Positions 46,001 through 57,074 of a DNA stretch of 64,000 bases are shown piece by piece. Numbering within the stretch: the stretch's first letter is position 1; every line of letters begins with the position of its first letter. Position numbers and translations under genes: made by a program. This DNA comes from Strigamia acuminata (Eukaryota; Arthropoda; Chilopoda; Geophilomorpha; Linotaeniidae), in contig OX442314.1 of assembly GCA_949358305.1 (NCBI GenBank), positions 12,083,060 through 12,147,059 on the forward strand, given 5' to 3'. The notes under the pieces were generated by a model that did no database searches, was not told the DNA's origin, and saw nothing but the letters and a program-made list of their open reading frames with translations.

Positions 46001-48145
46001 CAGTAAGCTAACATTGTTCTACCATACTCCGCGAATGCTCATCAAATTTCTCCACAATCACGTCGATGGCATTGACTCATTCGCGGCCTTCCATCAAGAG
46101 TTGATCCACACTCTTCATCTTCAGAGTGTTGGAAAACTTCCGCTTTTGTTATTCAACAAGATCTTTTCAAACATTGAAATTACAAAATTCCTCAAACCAT
46201 TCACCATTGAAACCAACCGAGTCATGCTGATATTCCTTATACAAATATAAACATCATCAGATTCATCACCCTTTGCGCTTTTAACCCACATTCGGCACGA
46301 TATTTCGTACCGACGAACACAAACAACGAGGAAAACGCAATATTTAACAGATTTCATTAACAAAAGCTGCCTTTATTTATGTATTTATAACATCGAGATA
46401 AAACTTAAGATAACAAATCACAATCGCAATTTTCTTTTCTCACTAAAATATAACTAGACGCGTGAACCCTTTAATTAAACCCAATTAAAGTGGGTGTGCG
46501 CACCCAGTCTTACATATGTTACGCAATACACCTCCATTATCTATTTTACGTACAATGTTCAACCTGTAATTGAGATTTTTCACTTTTTTAATATATATAT
46601 ACCTGTTCCTCTTCCTTCTAAATTATTAAGTCTTCTAAGAACGTCAGCCAAAGTACTTCGCAAGCAGACTATCTCGTCGGCCTGCTCGTGCACTTTCTTT
46701 TCCAGATCAGAAACCCTTTCTCTGAGCGTGTCGTTTTCATTAGTGATCATGTCATCTAAATCAACAAAAATGACGGGAGAAAAAAAAAAAAACAAGTTAG
46801 TTAAATAATAATAAATAATGATAAATAATGATAGTAATAAAAAATCACACACCCAAAAACACAATTACCTATTACTTCTAATGGTTTTCTTACGCAATTA
46901 TTTAATTATGAAAAAAAAAATTTCAGACATATTTCTCACTTTTTTTGAGAATTTTTGGTTCCGACGTATGCGAAACCAAAACCCAAAATAAAAATGATTT
47001 TTCTATATCATTTAGGTCAAATGAATTAAATCTAATCGATTTAATCAGTAGTTTTATCATTTTTTTAAATGAAAAAGTAAATAATTTCGATTATTTAACT
47101 CTTACTCCAAGCTTGATAAACAGAATCCATTTCGCTAACATCATCCAATGTGGAACAGTCTTCCATGACGGGTATTTCGAGCGCACCGGAGTTAGCGGCC
47201 GCACTTCTGCCGCTGTGCATCATCGCTCCTCCGCAGAAACGACAATGCCGGCGAGAGGATTAGATGGGGAGTGCGGGATTAAATAAAAAAATTCTCCGCC
47301 GCCAACGCACTGTGGAATATGTATAATCGTGTTTTGGTCCTTGAAAGGAATAGGCCACGTCTTGTCATTGTATCAAACCCTCAACGAGTTCACAGATACG
47401 ACTCAGTAGCCATTTCCTGTGCTCTCTCTACGCTCGCCCAAAATGACACTCTCGAACCAGGCGCTGTTCGTTCTCGATTTCAATAAAGAAAGAACAAGTG
47501 TTTACTGCATGAGATCAATATTTACCCGATAAAACTCGTTTGGGAAAAGTGGATGCTAATTTTTTTTGATGAAATAAAATTATTTTGATGTCGAATGAGG
47601 AAAAAAAATTACAATTTTTATTAATAAAAACGTTAAATATGGAGTAAAAATCCGAAATTTGAAGCGCTTTCAAGCGTGACATCCTCGCACATTGCAATAT
47701 CCTGACGATGAATAAGTGCGAGGGAAATTTATCAGATGGATGAAACGATTGGGAGAATAAGGTTTCTTTCTTTATTTCCATTTCTTTCTTTGCCAAAAGC
47801 CGATTCTAATTGATTTATGTGTGGGCATGACATTCCAAATTCGGTATACGAAGGGTTACCATAATCTGATGACTCTTGGCCTGTATCCATGTCACGTGAC
47901 CTTAAGAATGTTTCAAAAATCATCACTTCATAAACTCTCAAATCCCCAAAAAATATTTCAAGAGGAATAAACGAAATAAATCTTTTAAAAAATAATAAAA
48001 ATACAAAAAAATAAAAGTTTCTACATTTTTTTTGGGTTTTTTTTTTACCTGCGGACGACGCGGTTGGTGAAGAAAACATCTCGGAAGACATTTGCATTTC
48101 CGATTGATCTTCGATTTCTCCTTCGCCTTCGCCGTTGATTCTCAT
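40072..48145 (-). CDS. EML (echinoderm microtubule-associated protein-like)
   Basis: Cytoskeletal WD-repeat protein that binds microtubules. From the distal start: exon A 48145-48049, then 46755-46603, 44614-44260, 44078-44004, 43882-43857, 43798-43669, 43597-43448, 43385-43313, 43116-43015, 42819-42715, 42655-42521, 42457-42358, 42301-42147, 42079-41954, 41891-41760, 41654-41498, 41437-41340, 40690-40603, 40539-40444, 40381-40251, 40197-40072: 837 aa. Residues 33-83 form the trimerising coiled coil (DEIVCLRSTLADVLRRL). A basic Ser/Pro-rich region follows. Then comes the HELP motif (YGYRGRDCRNNLYLLPTGE) and the tandem WD propellers ending ISLGGRDSSVMQWAV. An alternative exon B (47223-47106) replaces exon A in the same phase. 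The 26-nt exon is needed to keep frame. Length suits EML1-4-type proteins; paralogue not decided. Confidence 0.92.
41015..41263 (-). other. Hydrophobic 82-codon ORF within an EML intron
   Basis: An open frame on the EML strand, inside the 649-bp intron 40691-41339, encodes two hydrophobic stretches (LSTLMFLLFFSLMF and LLFSISSLVLHGIFSLILIA) joined by a polar linker. The second loosely recalls the ninjurin membrane segment, but I found no flanking ninjurin exons. It is as likely to be a chance frame, since intronic T-rich DNA yields hydrophobic codons. Confidence 0.15.
42836..42990. repeat. Intronic minisatellite in EML, 30-bp unit
   Basis: About five copies of AAAAACACAAAAATTTCAAT plus TTTTCAATTT between the exons at 42819-42715 and 43116-43015. 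Confidence 0.9.
47106..47223 (-). CDS. EML alternative first coding exon (exon B)
   Basis: Starts with ATG ATG (47223) and ends with a GTAAGA donor in phase 1, so it can join the coiled-coil exon at 46755 exactly as exon A does. It would give an 844-aa isoform with a 39-residue N-terminus containing acidic MEDCSTLDDVSEMDS. EML genes in other animals also use alternative N-termini; use of this one is inferred. Confidence 0.65.
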
Positions 48146-48773
48146 TGTTTAAAGTTGGGAGATTAATGAATGAAGTTGGTGACAAGACGTGGCGTACTGG
48201 TGATCGGACACACCTCCTGCGCGGACCAGGCACATAGAATGTTTGTGCCAGTCTGGTGTGTAACGGACGGTCAAATGAGGCAAACGAGTGAATAAACAGC
48301 CCTTCCTTGCCCCAAGGAACGCGCGAGTTTATTTTTAATCCTTGGTATACCTGGACAGGTGCGAGGAACAGGTTGCGATCACGTGACTCGAGTCGTGACG
48401 TGAAATGAAATGGCGAGGAAAAATTCATTTTCTTGACCTTGTTGGGTGTTCGTTCGCTATTTTTAAACTCGGGATTTTTACATTCGATTTCCAGATGGAG
48501 ATTTTTCGTGATTTTTCAATTTTTTAACATTGCGTCATGCCGGTTGTCATGGTAATGGAAATGAACCAATGAAAATTCCCAATGAGTCGTTGGAAGCGGT
48601 GCATCGTGGGATTTGGCGGAAACTTTGAAATTGAGTTTTTTTTTTATACAGGAAGTGGCGACACGCTTTGGGTAGGCCAACGAATTAACTTTTAAAAAAT
48701 AATATTAAAAAAATGTATTTCTGAACGGTTGAAAGTTGTTTTAATTAAAATAATCTTTTGTGGAAAAAGGAAC
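48146..48773. promoter_or_regulatory. Divergent promoter region, EML / HLH gene
   Basis: 628 bp between two start codons pointing apart. No TATA box is obvious. It includes both 5' UTRs and presumably both promoters. Confidence 0.4.
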
Positions 48774-49390
48774 ATGCGAGAAAGAAAGAAAACCAAAATG
48801 GAGTCGAATAAGAAAATGGCGGAAAAATCAAACAGACGAGGAGTCGTTAAAAGAAGTCGCAAATTGACGTATTTAATCCGCAAATGTTTGAATGCGATTG
48901 AAATTGTAATGTGAATTGTTTATATAGGTACAAGCACAACACCGTCAACGCAATAATTCGAACAATAACAAAAAAGTTGCCGGGCGGAAATGCGTTTTAT
49001 CACACATCACGAGTACGTCTGGGTCCGCTGGCGTCTGGATAAGAATTTCTAATCGTTTATTTATTAACTGCATTTCTGTTTTTATCAGGTTCAAAACCTT
49101 CAACATATTATTCAATACGTGACGTATTTGGAAAGAAGCATCGATCAAGTCAGTCGTGAGAAGAATTTATCTCTTGAATTTGATTATAAGATTTTGACCA
49201 AAGATTACGGTATTTCAGCGTAACTTAATTTAATTTATGTAATTAACAATTAAATTCAACAGTTAGTCCGAGAGAATCAGATGATCATGTAGAAAATGTC
49301 ATCGATAATTCATCATCTCCCAGTACCTGTACCAGTACTGCTACAACTACTTCCGGGTACGTTTCCGACGACTCCAAGTATGGAAATTAA
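48774..49390 (+). CDS. Small divergent helix-loop-helix protein
   Basis: Probably a nuclear dimerisation factor; not matched to any named family. Four exons (48774-48868, 48928-49012, 49089-49209, 49263-49390) give 142 aa with consistent phases and 50-76-nt introns. Helix 1 is about residues 36-50 (NAIIRTITKKLP), the loop 51-58, and helix 2 59-78 (SRVQNLQHIIQYVTYLERSI), matching the pattern S-[KR]-V-x-x-L...Y-[IV]-x-x-L. The preceding region is basic (RRGVVKRSRK). However, the DNA-contact Glu of the RERxR motif is replaced by Leu31. It therefore may not bind E-boxes and could act like Id/extramacrochaetae, although those lack the basic stretch. The C-terminal half is acidic and Ser/Thr-rich, ending GYVSDDSKYGN. 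Start could also be the in-frame ATG at 48798. Confidence 0.7.
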
Positions 49391-49682
49391 TGCAATTAAT
49401 GCAAATTATGGGTAAGCGAAGTTTAAAATTATGAAAATTATAAAAATTATTAAATTAATTATTTTTTTTTAATTTCAGATAATTATGAACCATTAATTAA
49501 ATAATTTCGAATGATTTATTAACTTATTTTTAACCCAGTGCCATAAAATGTGTATTTTGTACTCACAAAAAGATTAAACAAAAGTTAATTGAAAAGATGC
49601 GAATTTTGTAAATAGTCAAATTGTCACCAGGTGTCGCGATGCGCCGTAATCTCTCAGCTCACGATTGATGCTTGCGTAAAGT
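49391..49682. other. HLH gene 3' UTR and MOCS1 upstream region
   Basis: Short AT-rich spacer between two genes on the same strand. No ORF. Confidence 0.5.
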
Positions 49683-52124
49683 ATGATGCGGGATGCAAGG
49701 CACTCCACTTCCTACATACCCGTCTTCGTCATGACTGCCAGCTATCTCCGTGTTATGTCTTTATCAAGGCTGCTTGGTCCGAAGATAATTAACATTCCCG
49801 ACACGTGTCACGTCGCAAAACAATTTTCATCCAAATTGAGCCGATCCGTCGACGTATTAGAGCATGACACGTCAATCAAGGCATTTAATTTCAATTAATT
49901 CAAATCTCCAACAACTGCAAGTTGCGTATTTTTATTTATTTAATTTATTTTCTAGACATCCCAACCATCGAGGAAGGAAATCCTTCCGTTTTCAGCATTT
50001 TTGACCGACAATTTCGGCCGAAAACACAATTATTTACGCATTTCGTTAACGGAACGATGCAATTTGAGATGTGAGTAGCGAACAACAACACTTATATAAC
50101 TCGATTTTGTCTGATCCTTGAATTGTCAAGGCCATTATTGCATGCCCGCTGAAGGAGTCGAGTTAACGCCGAAAGAACGTTTACTCGCGACGTCGGAAAT
50201 CGTAACCCTCGCGAAACTGTTCATCAACGAAGGCATCGATAAAATCCGTTTAACTGGTGGAGAACCTTTAATTAGATCTGATATAGTGGAGATTGTTGGT
50301 ACGCTGCTATCTATTGGGAACGGACGGAAATTTAATCTCGTATTTTGTTTATTTTTGCATTAAATTTCAATTTATTTGCAGGCGAATTGAAGAAAATTCC
50401 GGGATTGAAGTGGCTCGCCATGACCACTAACGGCATTGTGCTTAAAAGAAAATTATCCGCGCTTCGTCAAGCGGGACTGGATGCTTTAAATATCAGTTTA
50501 GATACTCTAATACCCGTGAAATTCGAATTCATTACTCGTCGGAATGGGTGGACAAAAGTTATCGAAGGAATTGATTCCGCTTTGGAATTGGGATACGATC
50601 CCGTTAAAGTAAAAAAAGAAGTTTCTTTTTATCTGGAATAAAATGTGAAGGCTCAATAGATTTGTAACTTTTTTTGTAGATAAACTGTGTCGTAATGCGG
50701 GGACTTAATGACGACGAGATAAGCGATTTTGTTGCGTTTACGAAGGCCAAAGTAATTGCGGTAATTTTGTGCGTACATTAATTCGATTATCTATTTTGGT
50801 TTCTTTTCATTCATAGAAAGTGGACGTTCGTTTTATAGAATATATGCCTTTTGATGGGAATAAATGGAACGATAAAAAGATGGTGCCGTACCAGGAAATG
50901 TTGGGGATTATCAAGTCGAAATATCCGGAGATTAAACGGATACAAGATAAAGATAACGACACGTCGAAAGTATATTTTATTTTTTAATTTTGTTGTTGTG
51001 TTTATTAATTGATTGAGAATGATTTCAGGCGTACAAGGTTGATGGGTTCGCGGGTCAAATTGGTTTCATCACTTCTATGAGTGAACATTTTTGTGGTTCT
51101 TGTAACCGACTTCGAATAACTGCTGATGGAAATCTCAAGGTTTTGTTTATTGGATTTGTTTATTGGATTTTAGATTTAAATCTGCGATTAAATGTCAGGT
51201 TTGTTTGTTTGGAAACTCCGAAGTTTCGCTTCGCGATGCCCTGCGATCGGGAGCGAGTGAAGACGAATTACTGTCGATCATCGGCGCTGCTGTCGGACGA
51301 AAGAAAAAGCAACACGCCGGTAGAAAATATTTGAAAATATTAAAAATTAACTTTTTCTATAATTTTTTTTTTTAAAAAATTGTTTCAGGAATGTTCGAAC
51401 TTGCTAAAAGAAAAAACAGACCAATGATTCTGATTGGTGGGTGACTTATAGCTCAATTCTGTAAGAATTTATAAACGAACGTCTTTTTTGTATTTAGTAC
51501 AACAAATTGGACATTTTAATTAAATAAGAGATTTGTGCCAAATTTTGAATTTCAATTTTTTTCAATTTAAAATTTTTATTTCCAGATTCATCTTACGTTA
51601 GAACTCCATTCCCATATTACTTTCCTAAAAGATGCGTGTCTTCCGATTGCAAATTAACTCACGTCGATGACCAGGGAAAAGTAAAAATGGTCGACGTGGC
51701 CGCCAAACCAGTGACCACGCGCACCGCATCCGCGCAGGCGGTCGTTCATTTAGGACAAAAATTGTTTGATTTAGTTGTAAACAACGAAATGAAGAAAGGC
51801 GACGTGTTGGCGACCGCTCAATTAGCTGGAATAATAGGAGCGAAGGAAACGAGTAGACTAATTCCTCTCTGCCACAACATCGCGCTGAATCAAGTGAACA
51901 TCACTTGTAAATTAGTTCCTGAACGAGCTCAACTGATCATTGTTAGTACGGTGAAATGCGATGGTAAAACGGGAGTGGAAATGGAGGCCTTAACTGCTGT
52001 CTCTGTGGCAGCTTTAACCGTATACGACATGTGTAAAGGAGTGAGCAAATCGATCGAAATAAGTGAAATCAAACTGTTGACTAAAACTGGTGGCACGAGT
52101 GGCGACTTTTCGAGAATTAATTAA
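49683..52124 (+). CDS. MOCS1: MOCS1: molybdenum cofactor biosynthesis protein 1 (A and A-B fusion)
   Basis: Makes cyclic pyranopterin monophosphate from GTP in mitochondria. Exons: 49683-49853, 49956-50070, 50131-50298, 50382-50608, 50680-50751, 50817-50969, 51029-51139, 51199-51319, 51389-51444 (A form, 397 aa); the fusion uses 51389-51436 joined to 51586-52124 (574 aa). MOCS1A is a radical-SAM MoaA: CNLRCHYC gives Cys92/96/99, and the C-terminal cluster has HFCGSCNR and a later Cys. It ends ILIGG-stop, the catalytically required Gly-Gly. The last exon encodes a MoaC domain ([35 protein letters not shown]). A donor G|GTGGGT lies inside the Gly-Gly codons, so splicing removes the stop and fuses A to B, as in other animals. 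Exon 1 is the least certain; its N-terminus looks like a mitochondrial presequence. Confidence 0.93.
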
Positions 52125-52178
52125 CATTCCAACCTTTAATATTTTTAATATTAGTTTACAAATTGTTGGCTATTTTTG

Positions 52179-55170
52179 CTACGTTAGTGTTTGTTTTTCG
52201 ATTAATTTCTGGAACACTCCGTTTGTGATATTCATCAACTCGTCGTAGGGTCCCATTTCGACGATGACGCCGTCTTTGAAAACTGCAATGCTGTCGGCGC
52301 GAATGATCGTCGACAACCGATGTGCAATTGTGATGACCGTCCGTCCCCTCATTAGTTTATCGACCGCTTCTTGAACCAGGTGCTCGCTTTCGGCATCTAA
52401 AGCGCTGTAAAATGAATTATTATTTCACGTTTTCCGTGTAAATCAATTGACTAAAACCTTGTGGCTTCGTCCAAAATCAAAATCGAGGGATTCTGTAATT
52501 AGAAAGATGTAAGAAAGAGAGAAATATATTGTAAAATGTGTTAATACTTTTAATATTGCTCGTGCAATTGCAATCCGTTGCCTTTGACCACCTGTAAATA
52601 AAGTTTTGGGTGTTTTAACTGAATTTTTATCTAGTATTTGTGGTGTTGTTACCTGATAACATGAGACCCTGTTGGCCAACCAAAGTGTTGAGTTTATCAG
52701 GAAAATTCTGTATGAAATCAAAAGCATTGGCCTCTCGACAGGCGGAAATAATTTCTTGATCAGTTGACGTGAGCTTGGCTCCATATAAAACGTTTTCTCT
52801 GATTGAGGACGAAAATAAAACCGGTTCTTGGCTTACTAGGCCTATTTGTGTTCGAACCCATTTCGGATCGAGTTCGTTCAGTTCTAATCCATCCACACAA
52901 ATATTGCCTTGTAAAAAGAATTTTTATAAATAAAATAAACTAAAGCGGATAAAAATACATTAGGATTTCGTATTACCTCGTTGGGGATCGTAGAAGCGCA
53001 GTAATAGAGAAGCAACGGTCGATTTTCCCGAACCACTGCCACCGACGATGGCCGTGATCGAACCAGCGGGAACGGATAAATTTAATCCGTTAAATATTTT
53101 CACTTCGGGTCGAGAAGGATAAGAAAAATGTACATTTTTAAATTCAATTAGGCCAGGGCCGGACAATTTGGGTGTGAATCCACCTTGGAAACAAGAATTA
53201 GTCAGGTTTTAAGGGATATTCGTCGAGTTGTTTGAGGTACCTGACACCGGAATGGTTGGTTTCTTATCCAGGATTGTCCATAACTTAGTACTCGCACCGA
53301 GCCCCTTCATTAATTCAGAATAAAAACTAGTTAAACCTATTTGTAGTAGTAAAAGATGTTTTTAGGTATAGGTTTTATTGAATTTCTCACATTTTAACCT
53401 CCTAAGGAAAGTCCCAAGTATCCGGCGTACATAATAAATGCAGATAAATCTCCGACGGTAATTTGGGAATCTGTCATCATTGTGCCTCCGTAATACAATA
53501 CGGTGAGTACGATCAAATTGCCACTTAATCCTGTCTAGAAGGATAATATCGTAAAGAATAAATTATTAACTCAATCTTGGTCGCCTAAGAAAGTGAATTT
53601 TCACCGAAAAAATTGTATTTTCACCGAAAAAATTGAATTTTCACCGAAAAAATTGAATTTTCACCGAAAAAATTGAATTTTCACCGAAAAAATTGAATTT
53701 TCACCGAAAAAATTGAATTTTCACCGAAAAAATTGAATTTTCACCGAAAAAATTGAATTTTCACCGAAAAAATTGAATTTTCACCGAAAAAATTGAATTT
53801 TCACCAATAAAAATTGTATTTTTACCAATAAAAATTGTATTTTCACCAAAAAAATTGTATTTTTACCAATAAAAATTGTATTTTCACCAATAAAAATTGT
53901 ATTTTCACCGAAAAAAATTGAATTTTTACCAATAAAAATTCAATTTTCATAAAAAGTGTCAAAACTCTCGATTTTATCTGGTATTTTGGTGAAAGCCATT
54001 CATATACGAGACAACCATGCGTCCCGACAAACACGTACCATTCCAAAGAAAACAGCTTTCGCTAAGGCTTCCTTATACTGAAGTTGTAAAACATCCCACA
54101 ATTTTCTATCATATCTGGAACATTCAGTATACTCCTGAGCAAAAGCTCTCACCGTTCGAACATTTGAAATCCGCTCTTCAGTAATCTTTAAAAAAAAATT
54201 TAAAAAAATAAATAAAAATAATTGACAACAAAACACATTAAATTCCAACACATTTTACTTGATTAGCTGCCGCCAATTCGTCTTGCACTTTGCGTGTAAT
54301 AGTCCGCAAAAACCTGCCATACACAACAGCTAAAAGTGCAACTGGTGTAACCGTGCACAGACCAACAAACGCTAAATTAGCGGATGTATAAACCATCATC
54401 GACACACTAGCTACGCTACTAGTTAACGACCGCAAACCGTCCGACAAGTTCTGTGTGAGTGAGTTCCCGACTAGAAATGCATCAGACGTCAACCGATTTA
54501 TAAGTTCCCCGGTCTTGTTGTGATCAAAGAAATGCATTTCCTGACTCAGGACTGCTCTGAACATGTCATTTCGCAGTCGTTTCACAATCCTCTGACCTGA
54601 AACAAACGACAAAATTATTCATTTAGTCATATTTTCATTTAATAAGAGAAAAAACTCGGTTTACCCGACGTTTGAATGATATAAACTCTCCCAAAATTCG
54701 CAACGGCACCAAGTATAAATGCAACAGCGAAAAAAGAGCAAATGTATTGAATTTGTTCTTTCTTTTTATCAATATCATTGGAATAAATAGTGTCTATTAA
54801 CTTCCCCATGCAGAATGGAACTGCGATAGTGACCGCACTGGAAATCACGAGCAGACAGCAAGCGCCTAAAAAAGTTAAAAAATGAAGTTATTTCGTTACT
54901 TTTTATTAGTTTTATCAATTATTAACCTGCTAATTTCCATTTTTCGGGTCTTGCCAATGTTAATAACCGTTTAAATTCATGTTTTGTATTTGTTTTTAGT
55001 TTATTACTACACAGAGTTGGCCTACAGGTACTGAACGAACGATAAGTTTTCAGTATTAGTTTCTTTTTTAGGAATCGGCATTGCCTGAGATTTGTAGAAA
55101 GTTGCAGGGAGTATAAAATTGGTTTTGTTCGAATGATTGTGTTTGCAAAATACGAGTAAAAATGGATCAT
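52179..55170 (-). CDS. ABCB10: Mitochondrial ABC half-transporter ABCB10
   Basis: Inner-membrane exporter of mitochondria; in vertebrates linked to heme synthesis and oxidative stress. Eleven exons: 55170-54927, 54865-54665, 54596-54259, 54185-54039, 53534-53399, 53336-53241, 53183-52977, 52907-52653, 52591-52548, 52492-52458, 52404-52179; 642 aa. Residues 1-60 are rich in Arg, Lys and Ser with no acidic residues, consistent with a matrix-targeting signal. The six-helix domain ends with [10 protein letters not shown] and [14 protein letters not shown], both diagnostic of ABCB10. The nucleotide-binding domain has Walker [10 protein letters not shown] (435-443), Q-loop VSQEP, signature LSGGQRQR, Walker B ILILDEAT (560-567) and H-loop IAHRLST. 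Walker A carries Gly where ABCB10 usually has Pro. Intron 4 is filled with a 20-bp minisatellite. Confidence 0.93.
53590..53960. repeat. Intronic minisatellite in ABCB10, 20-bp unit
   Basis: About twelve near-identical copies of TTTTCACCGAAAAAATTGAA, grading into about seven diverged copies of 20-22 bp with CCAATAAAAATTG. It lies in the intron between exons 4 and 5. Confidence 0.92.
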
Positions 55171-57074
55171 CTTAAAAAAAATAAAAGGAGTTCCTCAATT
55201 TTACCCGAGTTACTAGCAGGTGCTAGTCAGATTTCATTTTATACCGCTAGGTGGCAAACGATTATTATTTTTAACTAAAAATGGTATAATTATTATATAT
55301 CTTACGGAAAAGATACTTCTATGTTTAAATTATTAAATTTTCTGATTAAAATTTAGGCTTTTGGCTTTGTTATTGTTCGTTTTGTTTGGATTATTGAAAA
55401 AAGTTTAATTTAAAATTGTACCCTCTACGATTCCGTAGGCAGATTCTGTTTACTTCCTGCATCCATTCCTCGATCCATTCCGTGAAGTTTATTTATAAGT
55501 TATTAATTTTTTTTTTTTTTTTTTAAAAAGAACGAAATAAATAGATAAAACGGGGAAATGTAATTTCATTACTTTAATAATCCCATCGCAAAAATATTTT
55601 CTGGCTTTTACAACTGACGTATTACAATTTTCTTTCCTCTTTCAAGTAAACAATTCAACAAAGGCCGTACGAAAATAGATGATCTGCTATAACTACACTC
55701 GATTACACACAAATTTTGCCAAATTTGCCTCTAAAAAGCACACTAAAAGATAAAAAAAATAATTAAATAAACTACAATTTGATCATGACCAGAAATTAAT
55801 GGTATACAACTAAAAATTACTTGAGTGGCCTATTAAATTCCTTCCAAACAAAAAATTAAAACAATTTGAAAACCCACAAACACAAGGTCATATTAATTGT
55901 CAAATTTGTATAATTTAAAAAAAAAATTTTTTAAGCATTTTTGTTTCAAATTCCTAATGAGTACATTTGGCAAATGGAAGAACTCAACATGGCACCTCTG
56001 CTTTCTAACAAAGAATACAATTATTAATTTATTTATTTATTACAATGTCATAAACTCTCTCAATCGCCTTTGTGCCAAACTATTCCTGTCAAAATATCAC
56101 AGTGCAAAGTTTCTTCCTTTCTAAGAACTATCCAGTAGCTGCATACCATGTTAAGACGAAAAATTTCAAAACACAAAACAAAAAATCTTTGATTTTTTTA
56201 CCACCACTTCCAACAACCTCACGAACTTTGATGAAATGATTTGAAATGAATGTTTTTTTTTGCAAGTTAAGATTTCACAAAAAAAAAAAATAATAATAAT
56301 AATAAAAAATGTTTTTTTGCATATTATAAATGCAATTGCTCGTTGAACATTCTAAATCTACTCCAACTAAATGTCTACTTAAAGTAGATATTACCGAGAT
56401 ACTATAATATGAATATTGAGAAAAATTACAAACTAAAAGTATTGTGTTGCACAGCACTTATTCCTGTCTTAAATTGATAATCATATTAAACTACAATATG
56501 GAATAGAAATTTCAACTGCATAATGATGATTGAACATGCATGTAAAAGCTTGTTTTTTTCCCTGTAAAATGGATAAATATTTTTCAAGTAAACAATATCA
56601 GGTTATAGTTTGTTAGATCACTGTTATTATCAGTTACCTTAAGTACATTTTTTCTCAATTTTTAAAAATCAAATAAACCAAAAAAGAACAAACAACAAAC
56701 TCCATAACTTACACAAAACGACAAAAAACACACAATAGATAATACAAAAAATATTTTTTTTTAGTTGCATCATTGAATTTTTTTACCATTAAAATTACAC
56801 ATTTTTTTTTTAAAAATTAAAAATTTAAATATAAATTTTTGTTCCTGCAAAAAATTCTAAATGACGAAATAGTAAAAGTAGTTTTATATATACAAATTCA
56901 TTTTTCCCTGACAAAAAAAGAAAATAACCAAAAGTTGCAAACATCCTCCAATTTTCAATTGAATTAGTCCAAAAACTGAGATAAAATCGATTTTCTCCTC
57001 CAAAAAAAAACCAAAATAAAAAAAACAATTAAAAACAAGAATAACATTAATAATTATCACTGTGGTGCCGCGTT
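55171..57074. other. ABCB10 upstream region and menin 3' UTR
   Basis: About 1.9 kb of AT-rich DNA without an ORF of interest. The right part is probably the long menin 3' UTR; the left few hundred bases should hold the ABCB10 promoter. Confidence 0.45.

Noticed and set aside
45900-46363. Overlapping 116- and 80-codon ORFs in a large EML intron
   Set aside because: No recognisable domain, stops interrupt any extension, and no splice-consistent partners were found.
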